Shown piece by piece: positions 1 to 11,976 of a DNA stretch of 64,000 bases. The stretch covers positions 1 through 64,000 of the forward strand of contig JAIXMO010000030.1 of NCBI GenBank assembly GCA_025677825.1, given 5' to 3'. The stretch comes from Helicostylum pulchrum. Its lineage: Eukaryota; Mucoromycota; Mucoromycetes; Mucorales; Mucoraceae. Both the position numbers and the translations under genes were made by a program. Numbering within the stretch: position 1 is the first letter of the stretch; the number at the start of each line of letters is the position of its first letter. The notes under the pieces are model-generated. The model saw nothing but the letters and a program-made list of their open reading frames with translations. It was not told where the DNA came from and searched no databases.

Positions 1-71
1 TATCCTTCCCCTTTTTTATAAGTAATAATAAATTTATACAAGCAATCAAGCTTTTTTTTATAAGTGTATAC

Positions 72-356
72 CTTGAATCTCTTATCTTGTAAAACTTTTT
101 TAATAGCGGCATCTTCATCATCATTAGCTAGCTTTACTTGATAGACAACACCAAACGAACCATTTCCAATAACCTTTTGATGAGAATATTGTAACTGAAT
201 ATCTCGACCGTTTCCATCTTTTGCAGGCACGCGTATCATTCGAAGCGAATCAAAAGCATCGCCTACTTGTATTGCTGTTAGAGAAACAAATTTAGCTATT
301 TGCTGCAAAGATGTTTTACCTGAAAACTTGAAATGATTAAGATTAGAAGTAGACAT
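72..356 (-). CDS. GSK3/shaggy-type protein kinase, first exon (partial)
   Basis: First coding exon of a glycogen synthase kinase 3 family Ser/Thr kinase, running off the left edge. ATG is at 356-354 and the exon ends with a GT donor (71-70), in phase 0 after 95 codons. The visible protein has a short N-terminal extension, then the kinase glycine loop [10 protein letters not shown] and the VAIKK-type strand as [12 protein letters not shown], a stretch very characteristic of GSK3/MCK1/Rim11 kinases. The catalytic loop and activation tyrosine lie outside the window. Known family role: phosphorylation of primed substrates in signalling, development and metabolism. The gene is divergent from the apyrase gene, with about 260 bp between the start codons. 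Sequence 1-71 is intron. Confidence 0.85.
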
Positions 357-618
357 TTTTTTTAAAAAAGTGACGTAAAAAAAAAAAAGAAAAAAAGAAA
401 AAAGGAAGATGAAAAAAGATATATATATTTTTTTAAGTTACGATATAAATGAGTTCCACCCCTTTTTTTCTCTCTTTCTCTCTTTCTCTTTCTCTTTTGT
501 TGTACAAAAAGTCATTTCCTTTTTATTCATCTTTTTTAAAGTGACAGATCATCTTGTTTCAATTCCTTTGGGTAACTATCGACAAAGACAAAACTCTACA
601 ATAGTTAAATCAAAAGAC

Positions 619-2177
619 ATGATGACCTCAATAAAGACGAAGAAGAACTTGTTCTGGAAGTGTGCATTTGCAGTTAGCATCTGTATTTTATTTCTTTGGT
701 TAATTTATACACCTTCAGCTTCTTATAAAATGCCTTCCAATTTAAGAAAAGGTAAAAAAAACTAATCTAAATTTAAATTATGGGCTGAAAAAAAAATATA
801 TATACATTGATACTAAATTTAGACTAGACGCAACTTCTTTAGATCAAACAGAGCCAGTACAAACATGTTCAGCCACAAAAGACGGTCAACCAACAACAGA
901 ATACGCAGTTATGATTGATGCTGGTTCATCAGGTTCTCGTGTTCATGTCTATAAATTTAAAGTATGTAATGATCCAGAGTTGGAAGATGAAGTATTTCAT
1001 ATGTTGAACCCTGGATTATCTTCATTTGGGGATGATGCTCAAGGTGCAGCTAAATCACTTGAAAAATTAATGGAAATTGCTGTAAAGAGTGTACCCAAGA
1101 AATTACAATCTTGTACACCTATTGCTGTAAAGGCAACTGCGGGACTTCGTATGCTTGGTACAGAACAAAGTAAAAACATTCTTGACGCTGTACGTAAATA
1201 TTTAGAAACATATCCATTCCCCATTGCCAACGTTGAAATTATGGAAGGAAAAGATGAAGGTTAGATTAAAAAAAAAAAACTATAAAACACAACAAACAAA
1301 AAAATTAACATATTTAATATAAAAAAAAATAGGCGTCTATGCTTGGATTACGGTAAACTATTTATTGGGTAAACTAAAAAAGAGCCAACGCGGACAAACT
1401 GCTGCTGTATTCGATTTAGGTGGAGGATCTACTCAAATCGTATTCGAACCAATGTATAATATTCCAACTGAATCCATGTCCGAAGGAGATCATAAATACG
1501 AATTAGATTATCAAAATAGCTTATATCAATTATATCAACATTCTTACATTGGTTATGGATTAAATGAAGCACGTAAAACAATTAAAAAGGAACTAATTAC
1601 ATTGTGGAAGGAAGAAGCTACTTTAACCGGCAAAGTCTACCATCCTTGTTTACCGTTAAATCATGAAGAAATTATTGAATATGGTAATCAAACAATTAAA
1701 TTAATTGGTACTGGAGCTGGACATGCTGCTTGTCGTGGTGTGATTGAAAAAGTATTTAAAAAGGATTCATTGTGTAAATTATCACCTTGTGCATTTGACG
1801 GTGTCTATCAACCTCCTTTGACAGATACCTTCAAGGATAATGATTTATATGTGTTCTCTTACTTTTTTGATTTAACTGAACCTTTGGGTATGCCATCTGA
1901 ATTCTCTGTTCGTGAATTAGGTGAATTGACTGAAAGAGTATGTAACGGTGAAACCAGTCCATTTAAACATATTCCAAATGCTTTAAAGACATTACAAGAA
2001 ACACCTGATTACTGTCTTGATTTAACTTATATCCATAACTTGTTGAGATTCGGGTATGATATTCCTGCTGATCGTCTTGTACGTACTGCTAAAAAGATTC
2101 GTGGAGCTGAAACTGGTTGGTGTTTAGGTGCTTCTATTGCCATGATTGATGAAGTTAAATTATGTCAACAACAATAA
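619..2177 (+). CDS. GDA1: Golgi GDPase/apyrase (GDA1/CD39 family NTPase)
   Basis: Nucleoside diphosphatase that in the Golgi lumen hydrolyses GDP/UDP released by glycosyltransferases, allowing nucleotide-sugar antiport. Exons: 619-751, 828-1259, 1333-2177 (1410 nt, 469 aa; frame closes). The N-terminus has one hydrophobic segment near residues 14-33 ([14 protein letters not shown]), typical of a type II Golgi anchor. Apyrase conserved regions are visible in order: [38 protein letters not shown] (across intron 2), [14 protein letters not shown], and the C-terminal GWCLGA region. I chose the first ATG of the MMTSIKTK start just before the anchor; an in-frame extension upstream to 409 has no ATG before it and looks like 5' UTR. 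The stop lies 47 bp from the convergent cis-prenyltransferase gene. GDA1 is preferred over an ER/vacuolar apyrase because of the single N-terminal anchor and lack of a C-terminal one. Confidence 0.9.
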
Positions 2178-2224
2178 TACTTATAATAATAATAAACCAC
2201 ATAATATATAGACATTTATTTATT

Positions 2225-3269
2225 TTATCCTGTTGTGGACATTAATTGTTCTTGCTTTTGATGATCTGAATAGATTTGATATTCAAACAAGATGGGTAAT
2301 AATTTCCATAATGAGAATTCAGGCCAGTAACAATCAACAAATTGGATTTGGCATTGGTCGTTGGCTTGCCATAATAAAAAATCACTTAGACGTATTTCAC
2401 CCGAAGTTCGAACCAAGATATCTAGTGGTGGGCATCCTGCTGTAAATAAATGGTTTTTGACTGTTTGATCTGTAATATCACTATTATATATTCGTATATA
2501 AGTTGTCATGTACTAGATATATATATGTATATATGTATATTATATGAATGTATACTTTACTCTGCTGATATATTTCCTTGCTTTACTTGATCAATCGTTT
2601 GCTTTATCGCTGTTGTCATTTCATCTCTTGATGTATAAGGACAGCATATATTGAATATACGTCTAAAATGTAATTCGCTTTTAGTATTTGTATGTGTACA
2701 TATAAATGAATGACCTTTACTTTTTTTGATGCTTTGTTCTTTCCGTCACTTTATTCGCAATTTCTCTTACATCAGCTGGCAAATAATCCAAGTTACCTAA
2801 AAACCTTACACCAATTTGATACTTTTCTACCAGTGCACTTTTTTTTAAAAAAATATGAGATGACGAACAAAAAAAAAACCCCTTCCTCCCCCCAAAAAAA
2901 AACCCCCTTCCTCCCCCCAAAAAAAAAACCTCCTCCCTCGATTTACTTTTTATCACAGAAACCTTCAAACGCTTCACAAAATAACTTCATTAAATAATCA
3001 ACTTCTTCTTTAGACCGATTGAAATTCTCTATACTGAATGCGAATACAGTGACAGCCTCAATACCTAATTGCATACAGAGATCAAGTACTTTTTCTAATT
3101 GTTTAAATCCTTCGTAATGTCCAAACTGTGTTGATGATGCACCTAGTTTTTTGGCGTAGCGTCTGTTACCATCTAGAATAAATCCGACATGACGAGGGAT
3201 TTTTCCTTTGCAGAGTACGGATACTGTGAATTGTTCTAATAAATTTTGGAAAGTGTCGATAATTGTCAT
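2225..3269 (-). CDS. RER2: cis-prenyltransferase (dehydrodolichyl diphosphate synthase, Rer2/Srt1 type)
   Basis: Makes long-chain polyprenyl diphosphate from FPP and IPP for dolichol, the lipid carrier of N-glycosylation, at the ER or lipid droplets. Exons (minus): 3269-2947, 2837-2721, 2662-2561, 2480-2225 (798 nt, 265 aa). Signature motifs: HVGFILDGNRRYAK (the Asp of region I), FAFSIENFNRSKEEVDYLM, FNICCPYTSRDEM, and PPLDILVRTSGEIRLSDFLL with its RTSGE...RLSDF core. No C-terminal RxG motif is visible; in yeast that motif resides in the partner Nus1, so this subunit probably works as a heteromer (inference). Intron 1 is odd: it is almost pure purine/pyrimidine runs (about 2850-2940). Rer2 and Srt1 paralogues cannot be told apart from the sequence alone. 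Confidence 0.88.
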
Positions 3270-5642
3270 ATGTTAAAAAGGTACAATAGAGAGAAAGAAA
3301 GGGTAGACACCCACATTCTTCCTTTAATATATATGTACTCAGTCAACCAATCATGCTTTGACAGAGTATATATGTTATTTTAAAAATTATAAATAAAGAA
3401 GCAAGACAAAGTTATATGAACTCTCATTTTTTTTTTTTTTGGAGTGATAATGAAAATAACGCAGCGCACACTAGAATAAGTAGCCGCCAGTCTCTTTGGG
3501 CGAACAAGATATTTAAGTTTCAAACTGTAAGAATAGTTGAAAATAAAAAAGTATTTAACAGGTAAAATGTGAAAATTGGGCCTTGAAACAGTACGATATT
3601 CTTTGATTCAAAGCAATAGCTACAGGTTATTTTTCTTTCCTTTTAAAAAAAAAGGTCTCCTATTGCTTCCGAAACCACGAAATATGAGGACCTACTCTGT
3701 ACAACGTGTTCCAACTTATTTTATGCTTGAGCGTGTCAATAGAACATGTACGACAATTTGAGCTAAACTTTTTGTTTGTTTCTAATAAATGGCCGAATGG
3801 AGTAAGTTGTTTTAAGAGCATTATTAATTTATTGACGATAATATTTTAACAAGAGAAAGGTGTGAAAACTTTTGAAAAATGAACAAAAAGAAGCTTCCCT
3901 GCTTAAATTTAAAGTTTTGTCCCATTCCAGGAGCGCCTTAAATGTCTGCAAAGGCAAAGACCAAATTATGGTATCTTTAAGCATTCTAAGAATTTTATAG
4001 TATGTAGGTAAGTAAAAGAAGTAACTTTGGCGAGACGGTTAAAGATAGGATTGAATAATGACATATTTAGCATATCTTCAGATATTTCCAAAGGGTTCCA
4101 AGTATAGATAATCTTGTTTAAAAATTCTCCAAAGTTTGAACACAGTTAGAAATACTTTCAGATTCATAATTGCCACTCTTTATTAACCTAAACGAGATAT
4201 TTTGCAGTAACAAGGGACTTCTTCGACAACCCAGCTAGTTACTTGATTGATATTGTCTGCAATAACTGTTATTTCGTCAATTGGTACAAGTGAATTTTTG
4301 GTTAATATTTCTACATTTTGTAGAACATGACCTTCCTATTCCTGGTCTAACATACTATATTCGTCACCATAATTTGTTCGATAAAATCATGGGGAAATTC
4401 TTGATGCACAGGTAAACCGGAAACAGATACAGACTTGTCTGTATAACGTTTCCATCTTAATACTTCTTTGGGAGGAACGATTATCTTCTTAATATTATCT
4501 ACTTCCAGTTGATTAAGGGGGAGTATTTGGAAACGGTTGCTTTAGTCTGGGAGAAAGAGATAAGACGCAATGTCTCATTTGACGATTCACGTATAGTAAC
4601 GTTTATAGATCATTAAGTTTTATAAAGGTGAAAACGACGCACCGTACGGTAGGAGGCAAATATCATATCTTTTTCTTTTAAAAAAGGAAACATGCCTTTC
4701 ATGCGCACAGCAACAAAAAAATCACTTGGTTAGATTTTGGTACACTTTCCGAAAAAAAAAGTGCAGCGTATTACTTATCTTGCGAAAAGGCCTAGATACA
4801 CTTGCGGTTTTACACCTGCCAACGACTGTTTTTTTTTTTAGGATCCCATATATCTTCACGGCATCGTAGTCGGGTGGGAGAGTATATGAGCAAGAAGTGC
4901 TCTTATGTAGGGCAGTTGCTTTGAACATAAAGAAAACGAAAATGCTAAAAAAAAAAAAGAAGAATGATAAATATGGACTCCTTTAAGTAAAAGGTAAACG
5001 ATAAAAAAAAGACTTACCAGTAGAATGCATTGTCTAGGAAAGAGATTTATCTATTCTAAAAAAATGATAGAAATATATAGCTCAGGCTGATAAAATTGGT
5101 GGGCACTTTAAAAAAATACGTCGCACTCTTTTCTAAGCCTGTAAATAGAATAATCTTCCTGCGAAAGACTAATTTAAACCGATATTTTCGTAAATATACC
5201 CCTTCTGCGCCTATATGTATACAGTAGCTTTGCACTGAGCAAGATAAATTAGTCGGGGAAGAAAAAAGAAGGGAAGGTATGACTCTTACCAAAAAATAAT
5301 TAAAAGTCACCTCCATCTTAAAGATCAGATCAACGCAAAAAGGATTGCGTATATCGTAATCAAATGCATTGACCCTTTAACTTTAAGCTTTTCCCGAGGA
5401 AGTAAGATAGAAGAAAAAAAGGGTCCTGATAAGCAAAGTTAAAGTTATCTGTATAACAAAAGAAAAAAACTGCGATCCAATAACTTATTTTGGGTATTTT
5501 TACATGAAAAAGGCAAGAAGCCTTTTTAAGATTTTGTTTTTAATTAAATTACGAGTTTTTTTTTTTTAATAGTTGAAAAAAAAAACTAAAAAAAGAAAAA
5601 TAATTTACAAAGTGGGGGGTTTGGGGGGTGGGGGGATAATAT
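3270..5642. other. Gene-poor intergenic region
   Basis: About 2.4 kb without an intact gene. It holds the decayed pseudogene at 3829-4541, a poly-T run near 3429-3440, a short coding-like minus-strand ORF at 4722-4928, and, from roughly 5230 to 5640, sequence that resembles 8500-9185, the 3' flank of the second CNT gene. For example, ACTTTAAAAA/AAGTCACC-type strings, a CCCGAGGA element and an AAAGGGTCC element recur in the same order. That matches a tandem duplication that included the downstream flank. No RNA gene was recognised. Confidence 0.5.
3829..4541 (-). pseudogene. Decayed multi-exon gene of unknown family
   Basis: Read on the minus strand, this interval gives long coding-like peptides in successive frames, separated by stops and shifts rather than by good splice sites. 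They include a segment with VDNIKKIIVPPKEVLRWKRY (about 4510-4450), then GHVLQNVEILTKNSLVPIDE (4330-4260), then EFLNKIIYTWNPLEISEDM (4130-4060), then TFKALLEWDKTLNLSRE (3930-3870), ending at TAA near 3829. One plausible 3' splice acceptor (TTTGCAG) precedes the last piece, but its donor looks mutated. Codon-like structure without an open frame indicates a relic of a real multi-exon gene. I do not recognise the family. Similar relics elsewhere in the window (11977-12345, 40757-41536, 60292-60650) suggest many dead lineage-specific genes. Confidence 0.5.
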
Positions 5643-7490
5643 TTAAATAAGCATACCAGCAATGGCAGCTGAAATCCAGGTACTGAAAGCACCACAGATC
5701 ATGGAAGAAATAGCCAATCGAGCAATATCAGCACTACGAGTAGGAGCTAAAGTACCCATGACACCGATTTGCATACCGACACTACTTAAATTAGCGAAAC
5801 CACAGAGAGCATAAGTAGTGATAATATAAGAGCGATAACTAATAAGTTCCTTAAAGGTACTAGCTAATTCTTGATACGCAACAAATTCATTGGCCCAAAT
5901 CTTAGTAGCTAACAAACGACCAACAATGACAAGATCATTGTTATCAACACCCATAAGCCAAGCAACAGGTACAAATACATAACCAGTAACAAGTTGAAGG
6001 GTCAATTCTTGAATATAAACAAAGTTACCTAACCAAGTCAAGAAAGCATTAACGGCATACAAGAGAGCAAGTAAAGAGATCAAATTGGCCATAATAGAGA
6101 GTGCAATATTAACACCAATAGCAGCACCGAAACCAGCGGCGTGAAGGGCATTAGCAGGCTTTTCATCACTAGGAGGAACTCTGATCTCACGAGCAGTGAC
6201 AGGAAAATCATCTTCGGGGATACGTAATTTAGAAACGGTAATAGCGCCAGGAATAGACATGATACAAGAAGTCAAAAGGGCTTGACCATCAACTCCCATA
6301 GCAATATAACCGTAAAGAACAGAACCAGAAATAGTAGCGAAACCAGATGTCAAAACTTGATGCATTTCAGATTTAGTCAATAAAGGTAAAAAGGGTTTTA
6401 CCAATAAAGCGTTTTCACCTAAACCCAAAAAGGGAGAAGCAACTGCAACAACAGATTCGGCACCAGAGACTTGTAAGAGGTTAACAAAGAAAACCGCACT
6501 CTTTTGAAGAAGCCATTGAAGAGCGCCATAGTAGTACAAGATTTGAACTGTAGCAGCAAAGAAAATAAGAGTAGGGAATACAGAGACTGCAAAGATACCA
6601 GAGTCTGCTACAACATCACCAAATACAAAGGCGGTACCAAATTTAGCTTTGGAGAGATAGGTTTGAGCAAAACCAGAAGCCCACTTAAAGATATCGTTAC
6701 CGACACTGGTACGGAAAACAAAAAGAGCAAGTAAGAATTGAATCAAGATACTACTGCAGATGGTGTTCCAGTTGACAGCTTTACGATTATCAGATGTGAT
6801 GTAGAGAACAGCCAAGAACACAACAACACCGAACATGGCAATCAATCTTTCAATACGACTAGAGTGTTCACTTTCAGGTAAACTAAAGATGGTGACAACA
6901 ATGACAGCGGTAACAAAGATAGCGTAACAAATGGAACGAATGTGCTTAGGAAGACGCATAATAGGAGCACCGAAAAATCTTACACATTTCATCCAAGCAT
7001 TGGTAACGTATGACACTGGAACGTAGTCAAAGAATCTGTAAAGAATAAAGAAAGCATAGACGAGACCTAAAATAAGGTTTTCTTGACTATATTCTTTAGG
7101 CACTTGAAGAGCCAAAGCAGCAGCAACGAAACCAGTTACAATAAGAACTTGAAGAGCACTAAAAGAAAAAATTAAAATCTTTTTTTTTTCTTTTTTTTTT
7201 TGGGGAACTTACTGAAACCAAGGAAGATGCTTTTGATAGAATAAAGAGAATTTATTAGGTTTCTTTTCTTCATAATCGCCTTCTGAATCAGAATAAGCTT
7301 CAGCTTTTTCATCAAGAGTAGTGGGAATATTAACAGTAGTAGTAGCGGATTCCTTTTCACTGGGCTTTTGCTTGACGTCACCTTCATCTGTCAAGCTGGT
7401 ATGAACTCGATGAACAATCCCACTATCATCGTGTTGAGTAGCACCAACGAACAAACCATTCTCGTTTGTAGAAATATCGTTATTTGACAT
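5643..7490 (-). CDS. Concentrative nucleoside transporter (CNT/SLC28), copy 1
   Basis: Ion-coupled importer of nucleosides across the plasma membrane. Exons: 7490-7213 and 7158-5643 (1794 nt, 597 aa). The N-terminal ~90 residues are hydrophilic and cytosolic; then come about 12-13 hydrophobic segments. CNT signatures: GENALLVKPFLPLLTKSEMH at roughly residue 340, followed by GFATISGSVLYGYIAMGV, later NEFVAYQEL and ALCGFANLSSVGMQIG; these contain the Na+/nucleoside-binding motifs of the family. The single intron falls between ...HLPWF and HALQVL in both copies. The gene lies head-to-tail with the paralogue at 9187-11050. Parts of exon 2 are identical at the nucleotide level to the paralogue (see findings). 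Substrate preference cannot be read from the sequence. Fungal members include Candida CNT. Confidence 0.92.
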
Positions 7491-9186
7491 ATTTAATATT
7501 TTGAGAAAGTAAAAAAAAAAAGGTTTTTTCCCTTTTGGAAAAAGGTTGTTTAGTGTAGGTACATTAAAAAAAAAAAGAAAAAAAGGGCACTTCGGAAATC
7601 CTTATATACCCTTTTTCTAAAAAAAAAATTTCTCTTTCGAAAAAAAAAACCAATTTAGCCTGTTTGAAACTCCAATTACCAAAAGAAAACAACGGTATGT
7701 CGGGTTGTATATGATTGGTAACGAAAAACATTCCCATTTACCACGGTCGGTCTTTTTTGTTTAGAAACAATAATCTCGGTAAGCACCAAACATGTTTGGA
7801 TCGCATAAATATCTCGTATGAACCTATTACAGTTCCCTTTGTCAGTTATTTTATATATAAAAGGTAAAATAGCATCTCAATATTAAAAAAATAAATTCCA
7901 AATTGTTCATGTAGTCCTAAATAATATATTTGCTATATTGAAACGAAAATGAAAGTTCTAGATTTTTGCTATATATCCCAAACATGTATTCGAGGTTTAA
8001 AAGGGAGGGCTCTTCTAGCACTTGAACTATATATATGCCGCAAGAAAGAGTAATGTTATAGGATTTTATTTCTTATAGCTAACGATCTAACGGCTGACAT
8101 CGGATATGAAATAAAAAAAAAATCACAGGGTATCGCGTGAATATAATCATACCAAATCAAAAACGTAGACGCTGTTTATTTTATAACTTAATTTAGACGC
8201 TACTTTATTCTACTGCTTCCAAAAGGACAGTTTAGAATAATTTTTTTAGCATTGTAAGAAAAAAGCGGAACCTGCTTTTTTTTTGCGTGGTAAATAGAAA
8301 TTTAATTTATTCATGCTCTCTTTAACAAGTGGCTTAGCATAGAGAAAATACCCACGCAAATCTGATTTTTTGTCATTAGAATTACCCCCTCAATTGCTTT
8401 ACGCAATGTAGAATACATCTTTTTAGAAGGCAAGTAAAGCTTTTAATTTAATATCAAAGTAGCTCAATTTAATTTTAGCGTATCTGCCATATAAAAAAAA
8501 AATTCTTGTCCAAACAGCTGCCAAGGAAACTTTAAAAAAAAAGGGAACTATGACTCTTCTAGCCTTTTTTAAAGTCACCATCTTGATTTTATCTTTTTAA
8601 ATTTTATTAATTGAACAGACCCTACTGAAAAAAAAACTCATTATCCCGAGGAGGTAAACAAAACAAAAAAAGGGTCCGATAAAGTTTCCCTTTGAACAAG
8701 GTTAAGGTTTGTGTATTTTTTTCGATTGTCACCAAGCAAAAAAAAAACAGCGACCCGAAACGGAAATTCTGTATTTTTTTGGACAGATCTTGATGCACCA
8801 CAACCAAATAAAAAAGAGTCGGTCTTCTTCCTTCCGTGGACTGGTCAAGTCGAAATATGTTGTACATAATCGAATCCTAATATTTAAGATTAAATTTTGG
8901 AGCCTCCGTACGGATCAGTCAACGTTTTTTTAAATAGTACAGGCCGATACGACGAGATATAATGAACCATTCATAAGATATAACTACTGAAAAACTAGGA
9001 GAATTGATTTTGGGGAATAATTGATAAAGTATATACGCTTATCTTGTTGATTTACAAGTGTATTATTTTATTTTTTTTAATAAAGAAGCTTAATTATTAC
9101 TATTTTTTTTTTACAGAAAAAAAAAATTTAAAAAAAAGAAAAAATAATTTACAATAAAGGAAGGGAAAAGAATATTAGGGAAAAAA
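7491..9186. other. Spacer between the two CNT genes
   Basis: It contains the promoter of CNT copy 1 (upstream of 7490) and the 3' flank of CNT copy 2. The stretch 8500-9180 resembles 5230-5640, consistent with duplication of gene plus flank. The ORFs seen at 8622-8933 overlap each other on opposite strands and have no recognisable protein content. No RNA gene or intact mobile element was recognised. Confidence 0.5.
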
Positions 9187-11050
9187 TTAAATAAGTAAAC
9201 CAGCAATGGCAGCAGAAATCCAAGTACTAAAAGCACCACAGATCATAGCGGAAATAGCTAAACGAGCAATATCTGCACTTCGATTAGGAGCCAAAGTACC
9301 AATCACACCAATTTGCATACCAATACTACCTAAATTAGCAAACCCACAAAGAGCATAAGTAGTAATGATATAAGAACGGTAAGTCAACACTTCTTTAAAT
9401 GTACTGGCCAATTCTTGGTAAGCAACAAATTCATTAGCCCAGATCTTGGTTGCCAACAAACGACCAACAATGACAAGATCATTTTTATGAATACCCATGA
9501 GCCATGCAATAGGAACAAATATATACCCGGTAATAAGCTGAAGAGTTAATTCTTCAATATATACAAAGTTACCCAACCAGGTCAAGAACGCATTGACAGC
9601 GTATAAAAGAGCAAGCAAAGAGATTAAATTAGCCATCATGGAAAGAGAAATGTTTACACCAGTAGCAGCACCGAAACCAGCGGCGTGAAGTGCATTGGCA
9701 GGCTTTTCATCACTAGGGGGTACAATAATATTACGTGCCGTCACTGGAACATCATCTTCAGGTACACGCAACTTTGAAACCGCAATAGCACAGGGGATAG
9801 ACATCACGCAACTTGTTAAAAGCGCTTGACCGTCCACTCCCATAGCAATGTAACCATAAAGGACGGATCCAGAAATAGTTGCGAAACCAGAACACAAGAC
9901 TTGATGCATCTCGGCGTTGGTTAAATATGGTAAAAAGGGCTTAATCAATAAAGCGTTTTCACCTTGACCCAAGAAGGGAGATGCAACTGCAACAATCGAT
10001 TCCGCGCCAGACACTTGTAAGAGGTTAACAAAGAAAACCGCACTCTTTTGAAGAAGCCATTGAAGAGCGCCATAGTAGTACAAGATTTGAACTGTAGCGG
10101 CAAAGAAAATAAGTGTGGGGAATACGGCAACGGCAAAGATACCAGAGTCTGCTACAACGTCACCAAACACAAAAGCTGTACCGAAATGAGCTTTGGAGAG
10201 ATAGGTTTGAGCAAAACCAGAAGCCCACTTAAAGATATCGTTACCAACACTGGTACGGAATACAAAAAGAGCAAGCAAGAATTGAATCAAGATACTACTG
10301 CAGATCGTATTCCAGTTAACAGCTTTACGGTTAGTCGATGTGATATAAAGAGCACCCAAGAAAACAATCACGCCAAACAAAGCAACTAATCTTTGTAAGC
10401 GAGTAGAGTGTTCGCTTTCAGGTAAACTGAAGGTGGTACAAGTAATAACGGCAAGAACGAAAAGTCCGTAAATGATGGAACGAATGTGTTTAGGAAGACG
10501 CATGATAGGTGCACCAACAAATCGAACGCATACCATCCAAGCATTGGTAACGTAGGACACTGGAACATAGTCAAAGAATCTGTAAAGAATAAAGAAAGCG
10601 TAGACAAGACCTAAAATAAGGTTCTCTTGATCGTGACCTTTAGGTACTTGAAGAGCGAAAGCAGCAGCTACGAAACCAGTAACAATAAGAACTTGAAGAG
10701 CGCTTTTTTAAAATAGATAATTAGTAAAGAAAAGAATTATTTTTTTTAAAGAAAAAAAAAACTCACTGGAACCAAGGAAGATGCTTTTGATAGAACAAAG
10801 CAATTTTACCAGGTTTCTTCTTTTCTTCTTCTTCTTCACCTTGAGAATCAGAATAGGCTTCAGCTTTTTCATCAAGAGTAGAAGGGATATTAATAGCAGT
10901 AGAAGACCCCTTTTCAGAAGGCTTTTGCTTGACGTCAGAATGGGACTCAAGGGTATCAGTCAAGTTTGTATGAACGCGGTGAACCGTATTATCAGTAGCA
11001 CCAACGTACAAACCATTCTCGCCAGTAGAAATATCACTGTTGTTAGACAT
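9187..11050 (-). CDS. Concentrative nucleoside transporter (CNT/SLC28), copy 2
   Basis: Tandem paralogue of the gene at 5643-7490, with the same two-exon structure: 11050-10767 and 10702-9187 (1800 nt, 599 aa). The membrane domain carries the same CNT signatures: GENALLIKPFLPYLTNAEMH, GFATISGSVLYGYIAMGV, NEFVAYQEL and ALCGFANLGSIGMQIG. The N-terminal cytosolic tail is the most divergent part between the copies (acidic SDSQGEEEEEKKK versus SDSEGDYEEKK), whereas exon 2 proteins are almost identical. This suggests the same transport function with different regulation or trafficking (inference). Its upstream region (11051-11280) is rich in A/T runs. Both copies keep complete frames and conserved splice sites, so both are probably functional. 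Confidence 0.92.
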
Positions 11051-11704
11051 TGTCGTATCTAGAAGCTTTCCTATTTGTTTATCTTTGGGGGAGAGAAAAA
11101 AAAAAGGAAAAGCTTTTTTCCTTTGTATTTTATTTTTTTTAGGATATATGTACAGGCAAAAAGGAGAAAAAGGGGATTGTCTGTGCGTTTTAGAAACCGT
11201 TTTTAAATACTTCTGCTAAAAAAAAAATTTTTTTTTCCTTTTGATCGAAAAAATAACAGTAGCTTTTTTTTTTTCTTTAAAACTCAAATGAAATTTTAAA
11301 TGGACACTTTTAAAAGGAATATTAAAATAGACTCCTTTGGAACTTCATTGGTTTATTCTTTTTTCGGGAAGGCAATTAATTTTTTTCATTAGAAAAGTTC
11401 CAGGTTACACTATCAAACTTTAAACCTCAGTTTGAGCAGGAGAAAGTTCTCCAATATTCAAACACTCTGATTTACATGTCTCTTTCAGTGTACATACTTT
11501 GACAGTATTCGGCTGTAAAATTCAGCTGGAGGCCATTTACTTCTTATTTAATGGACTCTTCACTAATTTCCCTTCTTTATAGGATTTTTGATATTGAATA
11601 AAAAATCATGTTTTGGTTTTCAAATATAGCCATATAGAAGGATGGTGTTTAAAGGAGACTTGTGCGAATCAAGTTGGGACAACAAGTACACATTTGTACA
11701 GTGA

Positions 11705-11793
11705 AAGTGATTAACTTAGCCTACAAGTAGTAAGTACGAGTATGGTAGTATAATTTTGTCATGATTAGTAAATAGATCACATGAGTAAATAAA
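11705..11793 (+). repeat. Dispersed short repeat with GATCACATGAGTAAATAAA end, copy 1
   Basis: The sequence ending AATAGATCACATGAGTAA is repeated at 17583-17661 on the same strand, with similarity over about 80 nt (GATTAAC..., AGTA..GAGTAT..., then the shared end). It recurs in inverted orientation at 19217-19246 and more weakly at 60270-60295. Copies lie next to pseudogenes or rearranged DNA, as expected of the end of a mobile element or of promoter sequence carried with a duplicated gene family. Confidence 0.5.
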
Positions 11794-11976
11794 AGTGGAG
11801 CAATGGTTGTTTGGTGGTGTCTGATGAGCGTGTATCCCGACACCTTAACTTTCCGTTTGGTTCGTCCCGCGTCGCTGGTGGTTCTGCTTACTAGAAATAG
11901 CCCCTAGAAACTCCGTGTTCAATGGCGCTGCTTCAATGATCGATTATTGCCGCTTTTCTGTTTCTTTAAAACAAAC

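Noticed and set aside
409..618. N-terminal extension of the apyrase frame upstream to 409
   Set aside because: The extended residues derive from T-rich leader sequence and would place a second odd hydrophobic stretch before the membrane anchor; the ATG at 619 gives a normal GDPase N-terminus.
6504..6734. Plus-strand ORF antisense to CNT copy 1, matched by a similar ORF at 10048-10389 antisense to copy 2
   Set aside because: The conservation of the antisense peptide follows directly from conservation of the CNT coding strand; no independent signal of a gene.
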